DNA of 23,352 nucleotides from an uncultured Bacteroidaceae bacterium (GTDB lineage Bacteria > Bacteroidota > Bacteroidia > Bacteroidales > Bacteroidaceae), in NCBI GenBank assembly GCA_934293005.1, contig CAKQYA010000037.1, forward strand, positions 1 to 23,352, given 5' to 3'. Position numbers and translations under genes: made by a program. Each line of letters begins with the position of its first letter. Position 1 is the first letter of the stretch. A model generated the notes under the pieces. It was given only the letters and a program-made list of their open reading frames with translations. It did no database searches and had not been told where the DNA came from. Shown in pieces: positions 7,158 to 15,211 of this stretch.

Positions 7158-9779
7158 TCACGCAAGTTCGACGATAGTGATGCCAGCACCTCCAAAGCGC
7201 ACGTCTTCATCGTAGAAATGCGTGACTGGAGGCATGGTGGCAAGCTGCTGCCTGATAAGAGTTTTGAGTATGCCTGAGCCTGTGCCATGCAGAATCTTCA
7301 CTCTTGAGGCACGAGCCACGCAAGCGTCGTCAATGAAGTATGTCACAGCCTGTATGGCCTCATCGCCTCTCATGCCACGCACGTCGATCTGCTCTTTGAA
7401 GTTGAGCATGGTGTCGCGAATGTCGTCCTGCGTCTGCACACTCACGAAAGTGGCGGCCACATTGCGCTCTTTCTTAGGAGGCTCAGACAGTTCAAGACGC
7501 TTGAGCTTGACATTGGTGGTGATATTGCCAAACACCACAAGAGCCTCGTTGCCGCTGATCTTTTTTATCTGTCCGATTGTGGCCTGCCCTTTAAGCTTGA
7601 CATAGTCGTCCTGTTTCAGATCGTTTGATGAAACTTGCGGCTTGGCGGTGGCAAGCGCATCAGTAGCCTTGTTAGCTCCATTGGCTTTCTTTTCTTCTTT
7701 GCGCTTGCGCTTGGCCAAGAGTTTTTCCATCTGCTTGCGAATCTTCTCGTCAGCGAGATTGGGGTCTATCTTTTGTATTTCCTGCTTGAAGTCGGCGAGG
7801 TCCTGGCGTATCAGACGTGTTTGTTCTTTCTCAGCCTGCGCTTCCTTGATGTCTTTGATGGTCTGCTCAATCTTGGCATTCGACTCCATAAGCATCTGCT
7901 CGGCCTCTTCCTTAGCTTTGGCTATGATGCGCTTGCGCTCGTCGTGCAGCTTCTGTATTTCCTCCTCGTAGCGTTGTATGGTCATCTCCATCTGCTTCTC
8001 GTGCTGATGGATGGCCTGGCGCTTCTGCTCCCAATAGCGTTTGTCGCGCACGATGTCCTGCAGATACTTGTCGGAATTGATGTAGTCCATGCCCACAATC
8101 TCGCTTGCACTTGCTATCACCTCATCAGGAATGCCAGTCTTTCGCGCTATTTCGATGGCGAACGAGCTGCCCGGGTTTCCGATAGAGAGCTGGAAGAGCG
8201 GCATCATCTTTTGCCTGTCGTAGAGCATGGCCCCATTCACCATGCCTTCGGTTTCCTGCACATAGTGCTTAAGGTTCTGGTAGTGCGTGGTGATCACGCC
8301 AAATGCGTGACGGCGGTTGTAGACCTTGAGCATCGACTCGGCGATGGCGCCTCCAATCTGCGGCTCTGTGCCTCCGCCAAATTCGTCGATGAGGATAAGG
8401 CTTGCTCCATCGCAATGCTTCATCATGTTCTTCATGTTGAGAAGATGCGACGAATATGTGGAAAGGTCATTCTCCAAGCTCTGCTCATCGCCTATGTCGA
8501 TGAAGATGCTTCGGAAAATGCCGAAAATGCTGCTTGGCGCCACAGGCACAGGCAGGCCGCATTGGAACATGTATTGCAAGAGTCCTGTGGTCTTGAGACA
8601 CACCGACTTTCCTCCCGCATTAGGTCCTGATATGAGCAGCAGGCGTTGTTTCTGCGTGAGTTTGATGTCGAGAGGCACTACCTTGCGCGGCTCCTTGTCG
8701 GGATGCTTCGTGTTGTGCTTTGCAAACTTAAGTTCAAGAAGCGGGTGCATGGCAAGAGACCAGTCGATAATCTGCTTGTTGCTCATGCGCGGCTCTGTTG
8801 CCGAGATGGCAACAGAGAGTTTTGCCTTAGCTCGTATGAAGTCGATGTCTGCGAGAAACTGGTAGCTCAGGAGCATGTCGCCCACTTCAGAGCGGACGGT
8901 TTGCGTGAACTCCATCAATATGCGGTTTATCTCTTTGCGCTCTTCGCTTTCCAGTTCGCGTATCTTATTATTGGCCTCCACAACCTCGGCAGGCTCTATG
9001 TAAATGGTTTTGCCTGTGTCTGACTCATCGTGCACAATGCCGCGCAACTTGCGTTTCATGGCCGGAGCCACAGGTATGACAAGTCGGCCATCACGAAGGG
9101 TGGGGGCAACGTCCTTGACGACGAGGCCATCGTTTTTAGCTGAGCGGAGGATGCTTTGCAATGTTCGCGACACGCTTCCGGCTGTGGCAGCCATTTCGCG
9201 CCTTATCATGAGAAGGGCAGGTGAGGCCGTGTCTTTGACATTGCCATATTTGTCGAGAATCTGGTCTATGCGTTTGACAAGCTGCGGATAGGTCTTCACA
9301 TCTGAAGTCAGCGCATAAAGGTGCGGATATGATGGCACGGTGTCTTCTTCGTCGTCGAAGGAATGGAGGTAAGACACGATGTTGCAGATTGTGAGGAGCG
9401 AACGTTGCAGATTGAAGAGCTCTTCTGTAGTGAGGCTCGAGTTTTGTATGCGTATGCGCTTCAATGACAGGCGGACATCGAAGAAGTGCTGATCTGGAAA
9501 GTCGCCTTTGCCAAGTATGCCGACAAACTCCATTGTCTGCTTGACATGAAGCCGGATGTTGTCGAAGTCGGTAGAAAAAGCCATGCTTGCCACTTGCTCT
9601 TGTCCGAGCGGGCAGAGGCAATATTCAGTCAGAAGCAAGCGTATGGTGTCGAAGCCGACTTTCTGTTCGTATGTATTTGGATAAATCAAAGTGTATGTGT
9701 CTTGAGTTGTTGGTTTGAAAATTATTTGCCTGACGCTTGCTGTGGGCCGCATCTGAGCTGAACACAAAGCAGAATGCAT
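7158..9779 (-). CDS. mutS2: Endonuclease MutS2
   Basis: MutS2 is a MutS-family ATPase without the mismatch-recognition domain. It acts on branched recombination intermediates and, in some bacteria, on collided ribosomes. Visible are a lever/core region, Walker A SGPNAGGKS (about 384-392), Walker B LILIDEFGGGTEP (about 461-473), a long charged coiled coil (about 560-700) and a C-terminal Smr nuclease domain (about 798-873) with IDVRGMR and HGTGSGILK. The 873 residues exceed the family norm by about 30: family members start close to IYPNTYEQKVGF, here residues 32-43. A TTG at 9689 or the ATG at 9752 could be the true start. It follows the uvrA gene by 62 bases and is probably cotranscribed. Confidence 0.95.
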   Translation of the reverse strand: MHSALCSAQMRPTASVRQIIFKPTTQDTYTLIYPNTYEQKVGFDTIRLLLTEYCLCPLGQEQVASMAFSTDFDNIRLHVKQTMEFVGILGKGDFPDQHFFDVRLSLKRIRIQNSSLTTEELFNLQRSLLTICNIVSYLHSFDDEEDTVPSYPHLYALTSDVKTYPQLVKRIDQILDKYGNVKDTASPALLMIRREMAATAGSVSRTLQSILRSAKNDGLVVKDVAPTLRDGRLVIPVAPAMKRKLRGIVHDESDTGKTIYIEPAEVVEANNKIRELESEERKEINRILMEFTQTVRSEVGDMLLSYQFLADIDFIRAKAKLSVAISATEPRMSNKQIIDWSLAMHPLLELKFAKHNTKHPDKEPRKVVPLDIKLTQKQRLLLISGPNAGGKSVCLKTTGLLQYMFQCGLPVPVAPSSIFGIFRSIFIDIGDEQSLENDLSTYSSHLLNMKNMMKHCDGASLILIDEFGGGTEPQIGGAIAESMLKVYNRRHAFGVITTHYQNLKHYVQETEGMVNGAMLYDRQKMMPLFQLSIGNPGSSFAIEIARKTGIPDEVIASASEIVGMDYINSDKYLQDIVRDKRYWEQKRQAIHQHEKQMEMTIQRYEEEIQKLHDERKRIIAKAKEEAEQMLMESNAKIEQTIKDIKEAQAEKEQTRLIRQDLADFKQEIQKIDPNLADEKIRKQMEKLLAKRKRKEEKKANGANKATDALATAKPQVSSNDLKQDDYVKLKGQATIGQIKKISGNEALVVFGNITTNVKLKRLELSEPPKKERNVAATFVSVQTQDDIRDTMLNFKEQIDVRGMRGDEAIQAVTYFIDDACVARASRVKILHGTGSGILKTLIRQQLATMPPVTHFYDEDVRFGGAGITIVELA

Positions 9780-9841
9780 GCTGTGATGCTTGATGAAGCC
9801 TCATTCGTCGTGCAACGGCAGGGGATGAAGGCGCGGCAGGT

Positions 9842-12424
9842 TTATATCGAGAGTTCTTGGGCGAGAAAAGCCGATGTGATTCCTTTGCCGCTTTTCGCTA
9901 CGTCTTCGGGAGTGCCTTGGGCCACGATGCATCCTCCGTCACGTCCTCCTTCAGGTCCCATGTCGATGATGTAGTCGGCCATTTTTATCACATCAAGGTT
10001 GTGCTCAATGATGATGACGCTGTTGCCCTTGTCCACAAGACGGTTTATCACAGACATCAAGGTGCGTATGTCGTCGAAGTGAAGTCCTGTTGTTGGCTCA
10101 TCAAGGATGTAGAGTGTTCGCCCCGTGTCTCTCTTGGCCAGTTCGGTGGCCAGTTTGACACGCTGGCTCTCTCCTCCGCTGAGTGTGCTTGAAGGTTGCC
10201 CAAGTTTGATGTATCCCAATCCCACCTCCTGCAGCACTTTGATCTTGTGCAGGATGCGTGGCTGGTTCTCAAAGAAGTCCACAGCCTGGTTGATTGTCAT
10301 GTCGAGCACATCGGCTATGCTCTTCCCTTTGAAACGCACCTCGAGGGTTTCGCGGTTGTAACGTTTGCCGTGGCATGATTCGCATGGCACAAGCACATCG
10401 GGCAAGAAATTCATCTGTATGGTCTTGTATCCATTGCCTCCACATGTCTCGCACCGTCCGCCAGCCACATTGAACGAGAAGCGTCCTGGCTTGTAAGAGC
10501 GCATTTTGGCTTCGGGCATCTCAACGAACAGTTTGCGTATGTCGGAGAAGACATCCGTGTATGTGGCAGGGTTGGAACGTGGCGTGCGGCCTAAAGGCGA
10601 CTGGTCTACGCTCACGACCTTGTCTATGTTGTCAGCGCCTTCGATGCTCTTTAAAGCCAGAGGTTCTTTCTGCGAATGGTAGAAGTGTTTGCTCAGATAA
10701 GGCTGAAGGGTCTCATTTATGAGGGTCGACTTGCCGCTTCCGCTTACCCCGGTGACGCATACGAGCATTCCAAGAGGTATGTTTGCTGTCACGTTTTTAA
10801 GATTGTTGCCGTCAGCACCGTTGATTCGGATGAACAGGCCGTTGCCTTTCCTCCTTTGCTGCGGCACATCTATAGCTTCCTCTCCATTAAGGAAACGGGC
10901 TGTGAGCGTGTTGGTGTGGAGCATCTCATCTGGCGTGCCTTGAAAGACGACCTCGCCTCCGAGACGGCCAGCTCGGGGGCCCATGTCGACTATGTAGTCG
11001 GCTTGCAGCATCATGTCTTTGTCGTGCTCCACCACTATGACCGTGTTGCCTTCGTCTCTCAGATGTTTCAGAGAGTTGATGAGCCGTATGTTGTCTCGCT
11101 GGTGAAGTCCGATGCTTGGTTCGTCAAGAATATACAGCACGTTGACCAATTTAGAGCCTATCTGTGTGGCAAGCCTGATGCGCTGGCTCTCTCCGCCGCT
11201 GAGGCTTACGGAACTACGGGAAAGGCTCAGGTAATGCAGTCCGACATCAAGGAGAAATTGCAGTCGAGTGGCTATTTCTTTGATTATCTCATGTGCGATG
11301 ATGCGCCTGCTGCTGTCCATCGTTGTTTCCACCTGCGTGATCCAATCGTAGAGGTCGGAAAGCTCCATGTCGGCCACCTCGCTGATGTTCTTTCCGTCTA
11401 TGCGGAAATGCAGGGCCTCTTTGTTGAGTCTTGCGCCATGGCATTCGGGACACACAGCCAATTCGTCTATTGCCTCGTTCCACTTTTGAGCCATCTCTTT
11501 CTGCGACTCTATGTCGAGGCTCTCCATTTGCTCAGCCATCTTCGCGTAGTCGATGCTGTCCATGTCAACGGCAGACACCATGCCTAAGCCCTTGCAATGC
11601 GGACATGCGCCTTGCGGAGAATTGAAAGAGAAAGTGTGGGGAGAAGGGTCACGATAGCAAAGACCAGTGGTAGGACACATGAGACGGCGTGAGAAATGCT
11701 TGAGGTCTCCCGATTCTTTGTCCATCACCATGATCTCTCCGTCACCCATCTTCATGGCTGTCTCCATGCTCTTATGAAGCCGCAGTCTGTCTTTCGCGCT
11801 CACGGCTAGCTTGTCAACAACCACTTCGATGCTGTGGTTCTTGTATCTGTCGACCATCATTCCTTCGGCCAATTCAATTATGCCGCCATCGACACGCGCA
11901 TGAAGGAAGCCTTTTTTGCGTATGCTGTCAAACAGTTCGCGGTAGTGGCCTTTGCGGTTCACCACAAGCGGCGCAAGAAGATAGATGCGCTTGCCGTCGT
12001 ACCGTTCAAGAATAAGGTTGTTGACCTCTTCGTCGGTATATTTGACCATCTTCTCACCTGTTTCATAACTGTATGCTTCTGCAGCCCTTGAATAGAGCAG
12101 GCGGAGAAAATCGTATATTTCAGTCACGGTGCCCACAGTGGAGCGCGGGTTCTTGTTGGTGGTCTTCTGTTCGATGCTTATCACAGGCGAGAGGCCTGTA
12201 ATTTTATCCACGTCGGGACGTTCCATGCCTCCAAGGAAATTGCGGATGTAAGCGCCGAACGTCTCGATATAGCGGCGCTGGCCTTCGGCGAAGATGGTGT
12301 CGAAAGCAAGCGACGACTTGCCGCTGCCGCTCAGTCCGGTGATGACTGTGAGTGTGTTGCGCGGAATGTCAACATCAATGTTCTTAAGATTGTGCGCTTT
12401 TGCTCCTTCAATGCTAATCATCAT
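9842..12424 (-). CDS. uvrA: UvrA-family excinuclease ATPase with shortened insertion domain
   Basis: UvrA scans DNA for bulky lesions and loads UvrB in nucleotide excision repair. The 860-residue protein has both ABC modules: Walker A GLSGSGKS (30-37) and GVSGSGKS (559-566), signatures LSGGESQR (first at 408-415), and LYILDEP Walker B motifs. The UvrB-binding region (about 131-245) is present. The first zinc module reads CPTTGLC (C250, C256) with C274 and C277, so the usual CPxC pair is altered. CPECHGARL follows at 325. Only about 44 residues separate C277GLG from C325, where E. coli UvrA has a DNA-contacting insertion domain of over 100. The C-terminal zinc finger CETCGGNG...CESCHGKRYN is intact. 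Its ATG overlaps the stop of the upstream gene by 4 bases. It may be a paralogue of a longer UvrA encoded elsewhere. Confidence 0.93.
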   Translation of the reverse strand: MMISIEGAKAHNLKNIDVDIPRNTLTVITGLSGSGKSSLAFDTIFAEGQRRYIETFGAYIRNFLGGMERPDVDKITGLSPVISIEQKTTNKNPRSTVGTVTEIYDFLRLLYSRAAEAYSYETGEKMVKYTDEEVNNLILERYDGKRIYLLAPLVVNRKGHYRELFDSIRKKGFLHARVDGGIIELAEGMMVDRYKNHSIEVVVDKLAVSAKDRLRLHKSMETAMKMGDGEIMVMDKESGDLKHFSRRLMCPTTGLCYRDPSPHTFSFNSPQGACPHCKGLGMVSAVDMDSIDYAKMAEQMESLDIESQKEMAQKWNEAIDELAVCPECHGARLNKEALHFRIDGKNISEVADMELSDLYDWITQVETTMDSSRRIIAHEIIKEIATRLQFLLDVGLHYLSLSRSSVSLSGGESQRIRLATQIGSKLVNVLYILDEPSIGLHQRDNIRLINSLKHLRDEGNTVIVVEHDKDMMLQADYIVDMGPRAGRLGGEVVFQGTPDEMLHTNTLTARFLNGEEAIDVPQQRRKGNGLFIRINGADGNNLKNVTANIPLGMLVCVTGVSGSGKSTLINETLQPYLSKHFYHSQKEPLALKSIEGADNIDKVVSVDQSPLGRTPRSNPATYTDVFSDIRKLFVEMPEAKMRSYKPGRFSFNVAGGRCETCGGNGYKTIQMNFLPDVLVPCESCHGKRYNRETLEVRFKGKSIADVLDMTINQAVDFFENQPRILHKIKVLQEVGLGYIKLGQPSSTLSGGESQRVKLATELAKRDTGRTLYILDEPTTGLHFDDIRTLMSVINRLVDKGNSVIIIEHNLDVIKMADYIIDMGPEGGRDGGCIVAQGTPEDVAKSGKGITSAFLAQELSI

Positions 12425-13188
12425 TCCAGACCTCCTGTGGTGCTGCTCTCGCTGAATCCTTTCAGCACATTGACAGCTTTCTTAAACTTGTATTCTATGC
12501 CATCGCTTCCCAATCCGTAGAGATTGAGGAAGTATACTCCATCTTTCACATATTTCCCATTATGCTTACCGTCCCACAGGACGAGTTTGTTGGGCTCACC
12601 GTCAGCATGATCTGCGTTGTCGAGCGAGACGGAATGGACTGTTTGTCCCCAACGGTTGAAGAATGTGGCTTTGAGTTTGACAATAGACTGTGCCGTGATG
12701 CGGTAGAAATCGTTTATGCCATCATTATTGGGCGAGAAACCGTCGGGACATGTCAATTTGGATTCGCTTATGACCACTTTGATGGGTTCGGACTCATATT
12801 CTATTGTGTCGCCAGCATGTGTGAATGTCACATACAGTTTGATGCCGTAGCCGCCAGATTTGGTGAGTGTGTAGTTGGTGTCTTCCTCGAAACGTGTCAT
12901 TATAGGCTTCTCTTCCGTGTCGTTCATGCTCCACAGACGCCATTCGCACACATAGCCGTAGGCATCGGGATTGTTGATGTTTGCTGTGAGGGTGATGTCG
13001 AGAGGAGCCTGGGCTGTCTGCGATTCGCCAGGTGCGACCTCCATGTCAGAGGCCTCGTCGACAGAATAGAAACTAACGACTGGCGAAGCGTCCTGGGCAA
13101 GAGAGCTAAGATGGAAAGCAGCCATCAAAACAGACAGCATGAGGGTCTTGAATACGCTCATTTTTTTGTATGGTCTATTATATCTCAT
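12421..13188 (-). CDS. Secreted protein with CHU_C (gliding/T9SS type B) C-terminal domain
   Basis: A 255-residue exported protein. A signal peptide ends at about residue 31 (LSSLAQ-DASP); a second possible start is M10. A PKD/Ig-like region spans about 36-141. A CHU_C domain follows at about 147-244, with CPDGFSPNNDGIND, FFNRWGQTV and LWDGKHNGKYVKDGVYF. In Bacteroidetes this domain is the type B sorting signal for export by the type IX secretion system, so the protein is predicted to reach the cell surface. Ten to twelve residues follow the domain, whereas the signal usually closes the protein. Its stop overlaps the uvrA start (ATGA), implying translational coupling of two functionally unrelated genes. 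It is divergent from the LysM gene and has a TAAATTTG -7 box. Confidence 0.85.
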   Translation of the reverse strand: MRYNRPYKKMSVFKTLMLSVLMAAFHLSSLAQDASPVVSFYSVDEASDMEVAPGESQTAQAPLDITLTANINNPDAYGYVCEWRLWSMNDTEEKPIMTRFEEDTNYTLTKSGGYGIKLYVTFTHAGDTIEYESEPIKVVISESKLTCPDGFSPNNDGINDFYRITAQSIVKLKATFFNRWGQTVHSVSLDNADHADGEPNKLVLWDGKHNGKYVKDGVYFLNLYGLGSDGIEYKFKKAVNVLKGFSESSTTGGLE

Positions 13189-13213
13189 AATGTATGTTTG
13201 TTCTTTGTTAGTG

Positions 13214-13221
13214 CAAATTTA
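13214..13221 (-). promoter_or_regulatory. -7 box for the CHU_C-uvrA transcript
   Basis: On the minus strand it reads TAAATTTG, matching TAnnTTTG, 25 bases before the ATG at 13188. No clear -33 box is seen. With the site at 13308 it makes a divergent promoter region. Confidence 0.5.
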
Positions 13222-13285
13222 CTTATTATATTCTATAAAATTGCATTAAAATCGAATAATTTGAATCAAGAGACATCGTTAATGA

Positions 13286-13315
13286 GTTGCGATTCTTTTT
13301 TTTTTGCTAATTTTG
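13286..13315 (+). promoter_or_regulatory. Bacteroidetes promoter (-33 GTTG / -7 TAATTTTG) for the LysM gene
   Basis: GTTG at 13286-13289 and TAATTTTG at 13308-13315 are separated by 18 bases, close to the family spacing of 19-21. Transcription would start about 13322, giving a leader of about 20 bases before the ATG at 13343. Confidence 0.62.
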
Positions 13316-13342
13316 TACTTCAAATATAATATTACAAGCAAT

Positions 13343-14932
13343 ATGCGAACACAAAGAAACGTATTTTTCGCCATGGCGCTATTATTTGCCATGACTCTCA
13401 GCGCACAGTCGGCCAAGACATCCAAGCATGAGGTGCAGATGGGTGAGACACTCTACAGCATCGCTCGAAACAACAACCTCACAGTATCCGACATACTGCA
13501 GGCCAACCCTGGTCTCCAAGCAGACAAGCTGATTGCAGGGCAGACCATCATCATACCATCTGGCACAGCAGCAGCGAACAAAGCGGTTGCCGCGCCTTCT
13601 ACTAATGGCTTTAGGCAACAAAGCAACGACGTGAAGCCATTGCCGCTATACAAGACAACCCATGAGGTGATAAAGAAAGAGACTGTTTTTTCAATATGCC
13701 GCATGTATGGCATTACAGAAAGCGAACTCTTGGAAGCCAATCCTTCTATTAAAGGCAGCAAAGTAAAGAAAGGAACTGTGCTCAACATACCATATTCAGC
13801 CATGGAGAAAAATCAGCACGCTGAAAAAATGCGGCAGGCTGCTGAAAAAGCACGGATGGAATGGGAGAAAAAGCATGCGCCTGTGAAGGTGGCTGTGATA
13901 TTGCCTTTTGATGCTGCCGACAGCAAGATAAGCGCTGAGGCCCAGAAGATGACCAACCTGTACCAAGGGTTCCTGCTTGCTGTCGACTCGCTCAAGAAGA
14001 GCGGAGTTTCGGTGGATGTGCATGCCTATGACGAACTGGCAAGTTATTCAGCCGTAGATAATATTCTTCAGCGCCAGGAACTGAAAGACATGCAGCTCAT
14101 AGTGGGGCCTGTAAGATCATGGAATGTGAAAAACGTTGCTGAGTTTGCTGCAAAGAACAACATCATTCACGTTGTGCCTCTTGCCAACGAGACGTCGGTG
14201 GTCGATGCGCGCCCCACAACATTCCAGGTGAATGTCAACTCGTCAATGTTGCACAGCCAGGTTTATAACAAATTCTACGCAGAGCATAAAAACGACAATG
14301 TCATCTTAGTAAACATTAATGATAAAGATGACAATGCTGATTACATCATAGGACTGAAGGCTTTTCTTGAAAACAAAGGCTTGGCATACAGCAAAACAAG
14401 TATGGATGAGATTGCTTCCATAAGAAGCCTTCTTATTGCAGAGAAAACAAACATCATAATCCCAACAAGCGGTAATGCGCATGCATTCAATCAATTGTGC
14501 GCTCGACTCGACAATGCCCACGTTCTGACAGACTTCAGGGTTCAGCTCTTCGGTTATCCTGAATGGCAAACATTTGCAGGCAAGTATGACACTTTCCTCA
14601 GCAAATACCGCTGCCAGTTTTATTCGACGTTTTTCAGCAATGACAACACTGAACGATTGAAACGGTTCAATTCAACCTTTCGCAGATGGTTCAATCAGGA
14701 ACAATACAACAGTTTGCCTCGATACGGCGAACTGGGGTATGACATTGGCGCATACTTCATCAAAGGCATAAAGGAGTTCTCCGACCAGTTCTGCACCAAC
14801 CTGCACAACTTCTCCTACCAATCGATGGAGTTTCCTTTCAATTTCGAAAGGAAAAACCATGGTTCTGGCTACCAAAACAAATCCATTCTTTTTGTCACAT
14901 ACAGAAGCAATGGAAGTGTGTCTGTGAAATAA
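13343..14932 (+). CDS. LysM-LysM periplasmic-binding-like protein
   Basis: A 529-residue exported protein. The frame is open to 13304, but the ATG at 13343 begins a clear signal peptide (MRTQRNVFFAMALLFAMTLS, cleaved near SAQSA), and the promoter overlaps the upstream codons. Two LysM modules follow at about 28-73 (HEVQMGETLYSIARNNNLT...GQTIIIP) and about 107-150 (HEVIKKETVFSICRMYGIT...GTVLNIP). LysM binds peptidoglycan glycan chains. After a charged helical linker (about 152-180) comes a type 1 periplasmic-binding fold (VKVAVILPFD...YQGFLLAVDSL...LIVGPV...IHVVPLANET) like that of branched-chain amino acid receptors. No ABC transporter lies nearby, so a wall-anchored sensor, scaffold or regulator of peptidoglycan enzymes is as likely as transport; this is inference. 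Confidence 0.85.
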   Translation: MRTQRNVFFAMALLFAMTLSAQSAKTSKHEVQMGETLYSIARNNNLTVSDILQANPGLQADKLIAGQTIIIPSGTAAANKAVAAPSTNGFRQQSNDVKPLPLYKTTHEVIKKETVFSICRMYGITESELLEANPSIKGSKVKKGTVLNIPYSAMEKNQHAEKMRQAAEKARMEWEKKHAPVKVAVILPFDAADSKISAEAQKMTNLYQGFLLAVDSLKKSGVSVDVHAYDELASYSAVDNILQRQELKDMQLIVGPVRSWNVKNVAEFAAKNNIIHVVPLANETSVVDARPTTFQVNVNSSMLHSQVYNKFYAEHKNDNVILVNINDKDDNADYIIGLKAFLENKGLAYSKTSMDEIASIRSLLIAEKTNIIIPTSGNAHAFNQLCARLDNAHVLTDFRVQLFGYPEWQTFAGKYDTFLSKYRCQFYSTFFSNDNTERLKRFNSTFRRWFNQEQYNSLPRYGELGYDIGAYFIKGIKEFSDQFCTNLHNFSYQSMEFPFNFERKNHGSGYQNKSILFVTYRSNGSVSVK

Positions 14933-15001
14933 ACAAAATGTGGAAAGAACAAACAATGCGCAACATGTCTCGGTCCAACAGACAGATTGCGGGTTGTACT
15001 C

Positions 15002-15192
15002 TTAAGTAGGTGCTCATAATTGTTTTTATATTTGACGCACTCTATCTTGAGGCACATTTTTCTTCTGTTTGATGGGTCTATGCGGGCATAGTGACTGATA
15101 AACAGAAGGAATAGATGACCAAGAGAGTGTGTGTGACAAATATGAGAGCGGCTTACTTTGATATAATAAAATAATTTTGGACACCTACTTAA
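15002..15192. mobile_element. Foldback MITE-like element (copy B)
   Basis: About 191 bp with terminal inverted repeats of about 24 bp, starting TTAAGTAGGTG at 15002 and ending CACCTACTTAA at 15192. The inverted repeat continues inward with gaps (CRCACTCT..TCTTG against its complement; TTCTGTTT against AAACAGAA) to an apex CTATGC-GG-GCATAG at about 15079-15092. The whole element can thus fold into one long imperfect hairpin. The right arm carries about 25 extra bases absent from the left arm. It has no transposase gene, so movement would need one acting from elsewhere. It ends 19 bases before the ATG at 15212. Confidence 0.82.
15172..15179 (+). promoter_or_regulatory. -7-like box at the end of MITE copy B, facing the barrel gene
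   Basis: TAATTTTG matches TAnnTTTG and lies 32 bases before the ATG at 15212. A TTTG at 15157-15160 is too close (11 bases) to be a normal -33 element. A promoter supplied by the element is a hypothesis. Confidence 0.4.
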
Positions 15193-15211
15193 CACACAAA
15201 ACATCCTTATA

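Noticed and set aside
7635..8630. 331-codon plus-strand open frame
   Set aside because: It is antisense to the coiled-coil and ATPase part of mutS2; its leucine-rich product mirrors the complementary codons.
10676..11587. 303-codon plus-strand open frame
   Set aside because: It lies antisense within the UvrA-type gene, whose motifs are clear on the other strand.
12562..13329. 255-codon plus-strand open frame
   Set aside because: It is antisense to the CHU_C gene and runs into the divergent promoter region.
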